Assembly (NCBI RefSeq): GCF_025770765.1
Contig: NZ_JANZKY010000012.1
Span: forward strand, 1 to 64,000
DNA: 64,000 nucleotides
Origin: Propionivibrio soli
GTDB taxonomy: Bacteria; Pseudomonadota; Gammaproteobacteria; Burkholderiales; Rhodocyclaceae
Reading direction: 5' to 3'
Shown: positions 33,953 through 41,858 of the stretch, in pieces
Position numbering within the stretch: position 1 is the stretch's first letter
Layout: each line of letters starts with the position of its first letter
Notes under the pieces: model-generated
The model's database searches: none
Told to the model about the DNA's origin: nothing
Seen by the model: the letters and a program-made list of their open reading frames with translations, nothing else
Translations under genes and position numbers: made by a program

Positions 33953-35005
33953 CTACAGTACTCTGCCAAACCACCAAAGCGAGAGGAATACGGCGATCGT
34001 TGCCAGTAGCGCGCCGGCTGCCGCAAAGAGCGCGCTCACTTCGGTCTGTTTCTTCTCGAAAGCGATGCGCGCGTTGAGCGATTGGTAGATTTTCTTTAAA
34101 TCGACCGCATTGCCCGCGTAGAAGTACTCGCCACGCGTCATTTCTGCGACACGTTTCAGGCTTTCCTCGTCCAGCCGGACGCGCATCGACCAGCCTTCGA
34201 ACCCGATCGTTTCACCTTCCTTGGTACCCACGCCCACCGTATAGACCCGTACGCCCCGATCCGCCGCCATGCGCGCGGCATCGACGGCATCCGGGCCGGT
34301 CGTTCGCTGACCGTCGCTGAGCAGAATGATGGCCGCCGAGGCATTCGAGCCTGGAGCGACGGGCTTGAATGGCTCCTTCGGTTTACCGGGTTCGCCAATC
34401 GGGCCGCTACGGCTCTCGTCCTGCTTCGAGCGCCCGTAGATGAACTGGCCGACATCGATCCCGGCGTCCGGAAACAGCGTCGCCAGGGCGACGATCAGGC
34501 CGCTTCCCGTGGCGGTACCCCGCTGTAGCTGAAAGCGATCGATGGCCGCCACGAGATCTTCGCGGGAAAGCGTCGGTGCCTGTACCACGGACGCCGTGGC
34601 CGCGAACGCGACGACCCCGACCTTGGTTCGCGATGGAAGCTCGGCGACGAAAGACTTTGCCGCGGCTTGCGCCGCCTGCAAGCGATTAGGTTGCACGTCG
34701 GCGGCGCGCATGCTGCCGGAGACGTCCATGGCGAGAATGATCGTTTCCTGCTGCGTGGGCAGCGTCACCGTCGCGATTGGGCGCGCTGCCGCGAGCAGCA
34801 CGGCGGCCAACGCGAGCAGCATCAACACTGGCGGAACGTGTCTTCGGATATGGCTGCCGGCGCCGATGGCCGCCCGCACAAGATCAAGATTCGCGTAACG
34901 GACGGCCGCCCGTTTGCGGCGCCGCAGAATGAAGATGTAGAGGACTACAAGCAATGGCAGGGCGAGCAGAAACCACAACATCAACGGCCATTCGAACGTC
35001 ATCAT
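33953..35005 (-). CDS. BatA-like VWA-domain membrane protein
   Basis: 350 residues. Two N-terminal membrane helices (about 8-26 and 57-75), a von Willebrand A domain (about 85-315) and a C-terminal helix (about 325-345). The MIDAS metal site is intact: DVSGSM, Thr in the RGTATGSGL loop, and Asp in LLSDGQRTTG. It overlaps the DUF58 gene by 4 bases and is the last gene of a protease-MoxR-DUF58-VWA unit. MoxR/VWA systems act in chaperone-like activation or envelope stress, as in Bacteroides aerotolerance (bat) and Francisella. Confidence 0.9.
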   Translation of the reverse strand: MMTFEWPLMLWFLLALPLLVVLYIFILRRRKRAAVRYANLDLVRAAIGAGSHIRRHVPPVLMLLALAAVLLAAARPIATVTLPTQQETIILAMDVSGSMRAADVQPNRLQAAQAAAKSFVAELPSRTKVGVVAFAATASVVQAPTLSREDLVAAIDRFQLQRGTATGSGLIVALATLFPDAGIDVGQFIYGRSKQDESRSGPIGEPGKPKEPFKPVAPGSNASAAIILLSDGQRTTGPDAVDAARMAADRGVRVYTVGVGTKEGETIGFEGWSMRVRLDEESLKRVAEMTRGEYFYAGNAVDLKKIYQSLNARIAFEKKQTEVSALFAAAGALLATIAVFLSLWWFGRVL

Positions 35006-35994
35006 CGCCGCACCTCGGTTGCTTGGCCGGCGCTGGCCGGCTGGGGATTTGCGATCGGCTGGATATGGGCGGGCAGTCCGCCACCGGACGAGGCACGGCT
35101 GCGTAGCTCGCGCAGGTCGGCAAATCGGAGCAGGGCGTCGAGGAGATCGCCTTCGGTGGACAGTTCGAGTGCATCGACGTTAGCATCGGCAAAGCGATTC
35201 CTCAGTATCACCTCGCGTTCCTCGGCGAGCTCAGCAAAACGCCTCCGGAACCGGCGATCATGGGTGTCGACGGTCAGCTGTTGTCCACTCTCGGCATCTT
35301 CGAAGAGTAGCATTCCGAGATCCGGAAGATCGTGTTCAAGCGGGTCGGAGAGCCGTACGGCAATTACCTCATGCCGCCTTGCGAGTTGACCGAGCGGCTT
35401 TTCCCAACCCGGCGTGCTGATGAAATCGGAGATCACGAAGACCAGCGAGCGACGCGGTACGATACGGTCGGCGTGCACAAGCAGCGTTCCGAGTTGGGTC
35501 GGCGATGGCGTGACCACCGGTCGCGTGGTTAACGTGTGCAGGATGCGCAGCACCTGCTGACGCCCGCTACGCGCGGGAATTACCGTGTCAACGCTGTTGC
35601 CATAGCATAAGGCGCCGACCCGGTTCCCGTGTCGCGTCAACAAGCGTGCGAGTACGCCCACGAATTCAGCCGACACGGCCTGCTTCTTGACCCGCGCACC
35701 GAAGTCGACAGATGCGGAAAGGTCGAGGAGAAACCAGGCAGTGAGGTCGCGATCCTCGTTGAATTCCCTGACGTACGGCATTTGCATGCGAGCGGTGACA
35801 TTCCAGTCGATGTGGCGCACGTCGTCGTGGTACTGATACTCGCGCAGATCGGCGAGGTCCAGACCAGGGCCGCGGAAAAAGCTCCGGTAGTCGCCATGCA
35901 ACAGCCCATCAAGACGGCGGATTACCGTCCACTCGAGCCTCAAGAGCAGTTGCTCGGCGTCAGGCCGGGACGCTGGCTCGTTCGGCGGTTGCAT
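35002..35994 (-). CDS. DUF58 domain protein
   Basis: 330 residues from the ATG at 35994; an in-frame TTG at 36003 is possible. The DUF58 core with its marker YQYHDDVRHIDWNVTARM lies at about 55-75, followed by a VWA-like half (FLLDLSASVDFG, FVISDFIST). Soluble. It is a standard member of MoxR operons, where it links the AAA+ ATPase to VWA proteins. It overlaps moxR by 35 bases and the VWA gene by 4, so the three are translationally coupled. Confidence 0.92.
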   Translation of the reverse strand: MQPPNEPASRPDAEQLLLRLEWTVIRRLDGLLHGDYRSFFRGPGLDLADLREYQYHDDVRHIDWNVTARMQMPYVREFNEDRDLTAWFLLDLSASVDFGARVKKQAVSAEFVGVLARLLTRHGNRVGALCYGNSVDTVIPARSGRQQVLRILHTLTTRPVVTPSPTQLGTLLVHADRIVPRRSLVFVISDFISTPGWEKPLGQLARRHEVIAVRLSDPLEHDLPDLGMLLFEDAESGQQLTVDTHDRRFRRRFAELAEEREVILRNRFADANVDALELSTEGDLLDALLRFADLRELRSRASSGGGLPAHIQPIANPQPASAGQATEVRR

Positions 35995-36988
35995 GAGGGG
36001 CAAGCGCCTTCGCGGGCGCGGGGATGTGCTGCATCAAGCGGGCGATCGCGGCGTCGGCCGTAACTCCGTCGGCGAGTGCCTGATAGGAGAGCACCAGCCG
36101 GTGACGAAGTACGTCGGGAACGATGGCGGTCATGTCTTCGGGTAGAACATAGTCTCGGCCGCGCAGGAAGGCGAGCGCGCGCGCGCCCTCAACGAGACAA
36201 ATGGTCGCCCGCGGGCTGGCGCCGAAAGTAAACCACGGTTCGAGTTCGGGGAGGCCGTAACGCGCGGGTTCGCGTGTGGCGCAAACCAGGCGCACGGCGT
36301 ATTGCACGAGAGCCGGTTCGACAAAGCTGCGCCGGCATTCGGCTTGTAGCGCCGCCAGTTGTTCGGTCGTGGCGATGGCCGAGATGACCGGAGCCTCGCC
36401 AGTTACCCGCTGGGCGATTACGAATTCCTCTTCCGGTGTTGGATAGCCGACGAGGACTTTCATCATGAAGCGGTCGACCTGAGCTTCGGGCAGTGGGTAG
36501 GTCCCCTCCGTCTCGATCGGGTTCTGCGTCGCCATGACCAGGAAGGGGGCTGGCAGGACATGAGTTTCGCCGGCGATCGTCACCTGTCTTTCTTGCATCA
36601 CCTCGAGTAGCGCACTCTGCACTTTGGCCGGAGCGCGGTTGATCTCGTCGGCCAAAAGCAGGTGCGTAAAGACCGGCCCGAGCGTCGTCGAGAACTCGCC
36701 GGTCTTCTGGTTGTAGATGCGGTTACCGACCAGGTCTGCCGGTACGAGGTCGGGGGTGAACTGAATGCGCCTGAATCCGCCGTTGATCGTCTGAGCCAGC
36801 GTCTTCACCGTCAGCGTCTTGGCGAGACCGGGAACGCCCTCGACGAGCAGGTGACCTTGCGCCAGGATCGCTACCATGACCCGCTCCAGGAAAGCGTCTT
36901 GGCCGACGATCAGCTTTTTGACCTCGTACAACACCTGTTCCATCAAAGTGGCGACGTCGCCACGAGTCGTCAGCTCTTTCGTTTCCAT
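35960..36988 (-). CDS. MoxR-family AAA+ ATPase
   Basis: 342 residues. Walker A GVPGLAKT, Walker B LLLADEINRAPAKVQSALLE, sensor 1 ATQNPIETEGTYPLPEAQ with the arginine in VDRFMMK, and the C-terminal lid (ASPRATICLVEGARALAFL). A chaperone-like ATPase thought to act on partners carrying DUF58 and VWA domains, both encoded next. AGGAAGAG precedes the ATG. It starts 27 bases after the stop of the protease gene. Confidence 0.94.
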   Translation of the reverse strand: METKELTTRGDVATLMEQVLYEVKKLIVGQDAFLERVMVAILAQGHLLVEGVPGLAKTLTVKTLAQTINGGFRRIQFTPDLVPADLVGNRIYNQKTGEFSTTLGPVFTHLLLADEINRAPAKVQSALLEVMQERQVTIAGETHVLPAPFLVMATQNPIETEGTYPLPEAQVDRFMMKVLVGYPTPEEEFVIAQRVTGEAPVISAIATTEQLAALQAECRRSFVEPALVQYAVRLVCATREPARYGLPELEPWFTFGASPRATICLVEGARALAFLRGRDYVLPEDMTAIVPDVLRHRLVLSYQALADGVTADAAIARLMQHIPAPAKALAPHATAERASVPA

Positions 36989-37014
36989 GTCTCTTCCTGG
37001 AGAGGTTAGCCGGT

Positions 37015-37995
37015 TCAGAACGGATGCACGCCGACAGCAGCGGCGGCATTCTCGATCGGCACGGCAAAAGCGAGTCCGACGAAAAAGCCTCGTTGCAGCG
37101 GATTGAGGATTGCCGTGACGATGCCGAGGACTTCGCCCTGCGAATTCACCAACGGGCCACCGGAGTTGCCCGGATTCGCCGCGGCGTCGAACTGGATAAG
37201 GTTGCTCAGTACGCGTTGCCCGCCCGTCGACCGGAACTCACGCTTAAGGCCGGACACGACACCAGCAGACGCCGAGGGGCCAAAACCGAAGGGGAAGCCC
37301 ACGGCAACGACTTCGTCCCCCGGGCGCAGGTCGCCGGTCGTGACGAGGGTTGCCGGTTGCAGATCGTCTGGTAATTTCTGGGCTTGCAGCACAGCGAGAT
37401 CGTTGTCGGCGTCGACACCGGCGATGGCTGCTTCCGATTCTGTGCCGTCGGCGAACGTAACCGTGATGCGGCTCGTCCCTGAGACGACGTGCAGGTTGGT
37501 GAGGATCGCGCCCTTTTCGGTGATCACCACACCCGTACCGATGGATGCCCCTTCGCTTTCGCCCGCGTCTTTTGCCTTGCCGGTCTTCTTTCCGACCGGT
37601 TTGCCGGCCGGGTCGGGCAGCGATCCCGTCGCTTCCGGATGGTTCGCGCCGACGACGCGGACGACCGACGGCCGGATCGCTTCAAATGCTTTTGCAGATT
37701 GGGCCGGCAATGGCTTCTCCTCAAGGGAACGCCTTACCGCCTGATCGATGTGTTCCTGGGTGATCACCATCGCCGCAGGCTCCGCGAGTTGCCGCTGCAA
37801 GAGCCCACCACACACTCCGGCGACACCTACGGCGAGCAAGATCAACGGAATCCGGTAACCCGTAGTGAACCGAGCGAACCTTTTCCGCCAAGCGCGTTTG
37901 TCAGGCACGCTTTCATCAGTAAGAGGGAGTGCCGGGGCATCGGGGATGGCCGCGCGGCTCCGGGTAGAACGGCTATATAGCGCGGCTCGTTTCAT
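37015..37995 (-). CDS. Membrane-anchored trypsin-like protease of the DegP type, no PDZ
   Basis: 326 residues from the ATG at 37995, with GAGGAA just upstream; the frame open to 38043 is not supported. Basic cytoplasmic N-terminus, one membrane helix (about 49-68, IPLILLAVGVAGVCGG), then a periplasmic S1C protease domain with the triad His (LTNLHVVSG), Asp (DADNDLAVLQ) and Ser (NPGNSGGPL). There is no PDZ domain, unlike DegP/DegS. It is the first gene of the unit with MoxR, DUF58 and VWA proteins, which suggests a shared envelope quality-control or activation role. A Lys-rich insertion (GKKTGKAKDAGE) precedes the catalytic core. Confidence 0.88.
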   Translation of the reverse strand: MKRAALYSRSTRSRAAIPDAPALPLTDESVPDKRAWRKRFARFTTGYRIPLILLAVGVAGVCGGLLQRQLAEPAAMVITQEHIDQAVRRSLEEKPLPAQSAKAFEAIRPSVVRVVGANHPEATGSLPDPAGKPVGKKTGKAKDAGESEGASIGTGVVITEKGAILTNLHVVSGTSRITVTFADGTESEAAIAGVDADNDLAVLQAQKLPDDLQPATLVTTGDLRPGDEVVAVGFPFGFGPSASAGVVSGLKREFRSTGGQRVLSNLIQFDAAANPGNSGGPLVNSQGEVLGIVTAILNPLQRGFFVGLAFAVPIENAAAAVGVHPF

Positions 37996-38166
37996 ACGTT
38001 CCTCGCGATCGGTGCTGTGGCGACAAGACACGAACCGGCACATGTCTCAAAGGCTTATGTGCCGCGAAGATTTGATCAACAAAGCGTTCGCCAAGTTTCA
38101 ACGTAGAACAAAATCGATCTGCGGCAAGGCGTGTGACTTCAACAAAGCAGGCAGGTGTAAACAAAG

Positions 38167-38188
38167 AAAGCCGCCTTGCGGCGGCTTT
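38167..38188 (-). terminator. Terminator-like hairpin after the PEP-CTERM gene
   Basis: AAAGCCGCC (38167-38175), loop TTGC, GGCGGCTTT (38180-38188). On the minus strand it follows the PEP-CTERM stop by 24 bases and is succeeded by CTTTGT. Confidence 0.7.
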
Positions 38189-38212
38189 CAGGTTTTCGAT
38201 TACGGTGGCTAG

Positions 38213-39064
38213 TTAAGCGCTACGCCTACGGCGGATTACCCCCAGACCGATAATCCCAACCGCCAGGAGAGCCAGCGATCCGGGCTCCGGAACCCCGTTT
38301 TCGCAAGCCGGCGTACCGGGAACGCCGCATACTGGGGTGAGGCCAGCCGTGAACCAGGTCTTGTGGTACGCAACGGCATTGTTAAGGCCAGCGGTAGTCG
38401 ATCCCTGCAGGACCACGCCGTTACCTTGCCCGTCGCCGAAACCAACCGCTGCCGTCTGGCTGGTGCCCGTGGCTTCCCAAGGCATTCCAAGCCAGAAGAA
38501 ACCGATCGCGCCTTCCCCGCTCGGAATGTCGTAGCCGGAACCGCGAACGACCATCTGGAACGTGTTCAGCTTATCGCCGCGGTCGTTGTAGTAGCCGACG
38601 TGATCCCAGGTCAGGATTGTTTGATTCGGGGTGTCCTGACGAATATGCAGCACACCGCTCAACGGGTTGCGCGTGTCGACGTCGCCGAACCAAATCGAAA
38701 TCGTCGGGAACGTCGCACCAATCGGGCCGTTGGGAACGTAACCCGAGTTACCGCCAGAGAAACTGATGTTGCCGTTGTTGTTGGCGTAGAAACTTGTGTA
38801 GTTGTTACCAAAGAAAGAGAGCGTGTAGCCAAAGTTGATCGGTCCGCTGAAACCATCATCGTTGCGGCCGGAAGGGTTTCCTGCGCCATTGGCGTTTCCA
38901 CCCCCTGTCATGACGACGACAGACCCGATGCCTCCACCGATCGTATCGGTATAGAGCTGAGTGCTGGGTGTGAGCGACGCTTGCGGGAAGTATTCGATTG
39001 CGGCGTGTGCCGGGGCAATCAGGGCAGCAAGCGCGATGGCGGAAACGTACTTATGGAACTTCAT
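38213..39064 (-). CDS. PEP-CTERM sorted, nidogen-like extracellular protein
   Basis: 283 residues. Signal peptide (1-21, cut after APAHA), a nidogen-like beta domain (about 70-220: GFTLSFFG-type start, FYANNNGNISFSGG, FPTISIWFGDVDTRNP, ILTWDHVGYYN), a short Cys pair (VCGVPGTPACENG), and a C-terminal sorting signal: VPEPGSLALLAVGIIGLGV followed by RRRR. Such proteins are cut at PEP by exosortase (EpsH/XrtA) and exported to the surface, often with exopolysaccharide; in Zoogloea they matter for flocs. No exosortase or polysaccharide genes are in the window. GGAGAA precedes the ATG and a sigma-54-like promoter lies 72 bases upstream. Confidence 0.92.
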   Translation of the reverse strand: MKFHKYVSAIALAALIAPAHAAIEYFPQASLTPSTQLYTDTIGGGIGSVVVMTGGGNANGAGNPSGRNDDGFSGPINFGYTLSFFGNNYTSFYANNNGNISFSGGNSGYVPNGPIGATFPTISIWFGDVDTRNPLSGVLHIRQDTPNQTILTWDHVGYYNDRGDKLNTFQMVVRGSGYDIPSGEGAIGFFWLGMPWEATGTSQTAAVGFGDGQGNGVVLQGSTTAGLNNAVAYHKTWFTAGLTPVCGVPGTPACENGVPEPGSLALLAVGIIGLGVIRRRRSA

Positions 39065-39135
39065 GATGATTCTCCACTTATTGTTGAACTTGTGAGCAGA
39101 ACCGGCGGTAAGCCTCGTTGTTCTGTGCCGCTCTA

Positions 39136-39151
39136 AGCACGTTTTGTGCCG
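39136..39151 (-). promoter_or_regulatory. Putative sigma-54 (-24/-12) promoter of the PEP-CTERM gene
   Basis: On the minus strand the bases read CGGCACAAAACGTGCT: GGCAC at -24 and TGC at -12, with the invariant GG-N10-GC spacing of RpoN promoters. It predicts a start point near 39125 and a leader of about 60 bases. PEP-CTERM genes in exosortase-bearing Rhodocyclales are known to be RpoN/PrsR dependent, which makes this match more credible. Confidence 0.6.
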
Positions 39152-39586
39152 ATAAAATAACGTATTGAACTTAAAGTTTTTTTCTTCGATTGATTTCAGC
39201 TTGCGTTAACTTGTGTAAAGCTATCCGACGCACGGTAGGGGGGGCCACAAAGGTGTGATCAGGCGCAAGGGATTCCAGAGAAGACTTTCCTGAGGGCCGA
39301 GTGGATGAGCGGACACTGTGAAGGTGCTCACCATGGCGATGGGCGTGTACTTCGTGTTCTCTGAGAAAGTCGAAACCGGAGCTGTGTCGAGCGCGGTGAC
39401 TTGTGAGGAAAAATTGGGAAGGCCCTAGCAAACAATCCCGCTAGGTGCGGCGGCATCCATTGGGTATGTGGGCTGTTCCGCCAGGAGGCGAGCCACAAGC
39501 GGTTCTTGAGCAAGAGCACCGCGAAGCACCATGTTTCCGCAATTGCACGTTGCGTCTCGTTCCGTGTCGTTTTTTCCAAACGACGT
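39152..39586. other. Intergenic region upstream of the PEP-CTERM gene
   Basis: About 435 bases. The 50 bases next to the -24/-12 element are AT-rich (TTTAAGTTCAATACG on the minus strand) and could hold an enhancer site or IHF-type bend. The rest contains three open frames of 68-88 codons (39171-39431, 39328-39594, 39445-39651) without ribosome binding sites or recognisable families. I see no RNA gene or repeat. Confidence 0.45.
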
Positions 39587-40537
39587 TTAAGCAAGGTTAT
39601 CTAGGTGATTCACCTCGATGGAAATGTGAACGAGTTCTTCATGTACGCTGAGCAACCGCTTGAAGTCGTTCGGGGAGAGGTTGCCGGAGGTGAGTAAGGA
39701 GAGGATGCAGGCGTACTTTCCTTTGCCAACTCGCCAGATATGCAAATCGCAGATGGATGTCTCGGACGGGGCTGCGGCGATAACTTCACGGACTTCGTCT
39801 ACGACCGGTGCATCCATTTCGGCGTCGAGCAGCACGCGCCCGGAATCGCGCAGCAGACCGTACGCCCACACGGCGACCAGCACTGATCCGACAATACCCA
39901 TGGCCGGGTCGAGCCAACCGGCTCGCCATAACTTTCCACCACAGAGCGCCACGATCGCCAGGACCGACGTCGCGGCGTCGGCGATGACGTGGACGTAAGC
40001 CGCACGCAGGTTCAGATCGTGGTGACGATGCTCGTGTTCGCTTGACGCGCCGTGTCCGTGGTGGTGATGCTCATGGTGGTGACCACCACGGAGTAGCCAG
40101 GCGCAAGCAAGGTTGACGAGCAGGCCAACGATTGCAATGACGATTGCTTGGTCGTAATGAATCGGTTTGGGTTCGATCAGTCGCTCGACCGATTGATACA
40201 GCATGAGGAATGCGATCCCGACCAGCAACAGCGCGCTCGTATAGCTACCCAGGATTTCGATCTTCCAGGTACCGAAAGCGAAACGGTCGTCACTCGCGAA
40301 ACGCCGAGCCGCGCTGTAGGCAAGAACCGACAGGCCGAGCGCGAGCGCGTGCGAACTCATGTGCCAGCCGTCGGCGACAAGGGCCATCGAGTTGAACCAC
40401 CAGCCGCCAGCAATCTCGGCCACCATCATTATCGCCGTCAAGACAACGGCCCATCGCGTATTGCGTTCGGCGAGCGGGTCACCCTCATCGAATATGTGCG
40501 AGTGAGACCAGTGCTGGATGGAAGCGGCGGCAGACAT
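39587..40537 (-). CDS. dmeF: Co(II)/Ni(II) cation diffusion facilitator DmeF
   Basis: 316 residues, six membrane helices. The N-terminus resembles DmeF proteins (HSHIFDEGDPLAERNTRW, then MALVADGWHMSSHALALG with the TM2 metal ligands HMSSH and the Asp before them). A His-rich cytoplasmic loop (GGHHHEHHHHGHG, HEHRHH, about 150-173) lies between TM4 and TM5, and TM5 has HVIADAATS. A C-terminal cytoplasmic domain with CDLHIWRVGKGKYAC follows. It exports cobalt and nickel in exchange for protons. Divergent from the DmeR-type repressor gene, the known arrangement in rhizobia. Confidence 0.88.
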   Translation of the reverse strand: MSAAASIQHWSHSHIFDEGDPLAERNTRWAVVLTAIMMVAEIAGGWWFNSMALVADGWHMSSHALALGLSVLAYSAARRFASDDRFAFGTWKIEILGSYTSALLLVGIAFLMLYQSVERLIEPKPIHYDQAIVIAIVGLLVNLACAWLLRGGHHHEHHHHGHGASSEHEHRHHDLNLRAAYVHVIADAATSVLAIVALCGGKLWRAGWLDPAMGIVGSVLVAVWAYGLLRDSGRVLLDAEMDAPVVDEVREVIAAAPSETSICDLHIWRVGKGKYACILSLLTSGNLSPNDFKRLLSVHEELVHISIEVNHLDNLA

Positions 40538-40565
40538 GAGAGACCCTTGCTGTAGCGTTAAGATG

Positions 40566-40592
40566 ATAGGGGAAATATACTATACCCCAGTA
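40566..40592. promoter_or_regulatory. RcnR/DmeR-type operator between dmeF and dmeR
   Basis: In the 73-base divergent gap, ATAGGGG (40566-40572) and ATACCCCAGTA (40582-40592) frame an AT-rich centre. On the minus strand the second half reads TACTGGGGTAT, close to the TACTG-tract-AT half-site known for RcnR. G tracts flanked by AT are the typical target of this repressor family, so it likely controls both genes. Confidence 0.6.
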
Positions 40593-40610
40593 CCGTACCG
40601 AGAAACGCCG

Positions 40611-40886
40611 ATGCCGCATACCATCAAGGACAAGAGACACCTGTTGAGCCGCGTCCGCCGCATCAAGGGGCAGACGGAGGCGCTCGAGAAAGCGCTCGAG
40701 AAGGAAACGGAATGTGCTGCCATCCTGCAGCAGATTGCAGCTATTCGCGGGGCAGTCAGCGGCCTCATGGTTGAAGTGCTCGAGGGGCACATGCGCGAAC
40801 ACCTGGGGCCGAATGCCGTATCCGCTGAACAACGGGATGCCGACCTGGAACAAGTCGTCAAGGTGCTACGTTCTTATCTCAGATGA
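40611..40886 (+). CDS. dmeR: RcnR/DmeR-type Ni/Co-responsive repressor
   Basis: 91 residues from the ATG at 40611 (GAGAA upstream); the frame open to 40518 overlaps dmeF and is rejected. An all-alpha DUF156/CsoR-RcnR family protein. It carries the full Ni/Co ligand set described for RcnR: N-terminal region with His3, Cys35 (ETECAAIL), His60 and His64 (EGHMREHL). The formaldehyde sensor FrmR lacks His64, which argues for a metal sensor. Without metal it would block dmeF and its own gene; metal binding releases DNA. Confidence 0.88.
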   Translation: MPHTIKDKRHLLSRVRRIKGQTEALEKALEKETECAAILQQIAAIRGAVSGLMVEVLEGHMREHLGPNAVSAEQRDADLEQVVKVLRSYLR

Positions 40887-41169
40887 ATGTGCATCGAGCC
40901 ACCGCGGGAGGGTTGATCGCGTAAGACGGCTTCGGCGCAGGTAGCGAAGAATTGCCGAAGCTCTCTGTTGTTCCGCGGAGAGTCCCGTTCGCGGATTTCG
41001 CACCGTGCCCCTTGTGCGGGGATGGTCACGCAGGCAAGGCTGCAACGGCGCCGCGGAGTTGCAGCCAGTCGCTGACAACAGGATCTTGTTACCAGTACTG
41101 GCGCTTCTCAAAAAGGCGAGCGTGCGGCACTAAGTTGTCTGCGACTCCGCCCGGTCGCGACAGGCTGAC

Positions 41170-41757
41170 TCAGTTTTCGAGATTCCGCTTTAGCCGCCAC
41201 CGTTTGACCAGCGCGTAGATCGCTGGAATGACGGCCAGCGTAAGAACGGTTGACGACACCATGCCGCCGACCATGGGCGCCGCGATCCGGCTCATCACTT
41301 CGCTGCTCGGGCCGGAGCCCTACATGATCGGCAAAAGGCCGGCAATGATGGCAACGACCGTCATCATTCTCGGTCGCACGCGCTCTACAGCGCCTTCCAT
41401 GATGGCACCATAGAGGTCGCCGACGCTCGCTGCCTGGCCGGCGACCCGCCGTTTCTCCTTGGCTTCTTCCCACGCGTGGTCGAGATAGATCAGCATGATC
41501 ACTCCGGTCTCGGCGGCGACGCCGGCGGGTGCGATGAACCCAACAGCCACGGCCACCGAGAGGTTGTATCCAAGCGCCCACATCAGCCAGATGCCGCCGA
41601 CGAGAGCAAACGACACTGACAGCATCACGATCAGCGTTTCCGTTAGGCGCCGTAAGTTAAGGTAGAGCAGCAGGAAGATCGCCAGCTGTGTGACGGGTGC
41701 GGCGACCTTCATTTTCTAGATAGCCCATTCCATGTTCTCGAATTGCCCGCTCCGGAG
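41170..41757 (-). pseudogene. Remnant of a CusA/CzcA-type RND metal efflux pump
   Basis: Only the C-terminal fifth of a roughly 1000-residue pump remains. In one frame it reads LRSGQFENMEWAI, amber, KMKVAAPVTQLAIFLLLYLN, GYNLSVAVAVGFIAPAGVAAE, VRPRMMTVVAIIAGLLPIM, amber, [20 protein letters not shown], ending RLKRNLEN and TGA at 41170-41172. The first TAG is at 41716-41718; the second, at 41317-41319, replaces the Trp found in GLLPIMW of CusA (TGG to TAG). Everything upstream of about 41757 is missing. The gene is therefore truncated and doubly interrupted. About 280 bases after it (to the dmeR end) hold no recognisable gene. Confidence 0.85.
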
Positions 41758-41776
41758 ACCTACAGAAAGCTGACGG

Positions 41777-41800
41777 GAAGATTGCATTCTCGTAATCTTC
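41777..41800. promoter_or_regulatory. Inverted repeat upstream of cusR, candidate autoregulatory site
   Basis: GAAGATT (41777-41783), ten bases, AATCTTC (41794-41800), a perfect 7-bp inverted repeat in the divergent gap between the pump remnant and the regulator gene. It is placed where the CusR/CzcR-type operator would be expected, 59 bases upstream of the regulator start. Confidence 0.45.
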
Positions 41801-41858
41801 GCCCTGCGGCGGTTGCGGGGAGCAAGATGTGCCGCCGAGGGACAAAAAGGAGATGGCA

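Noticed and set aside
39171-39651. Three short open frames in the gap before the PEP-CTERM gene
   Set aside because: No ribosome binding sites, no family resemblance and mutually overlapping frames; probably non-coding.
41108-41581. 157-codon Arg-rich open frame over the pump remnant
   Set aside because: It is the out-of-frame shadow of the RND pseudogene and has no protein-like composition.
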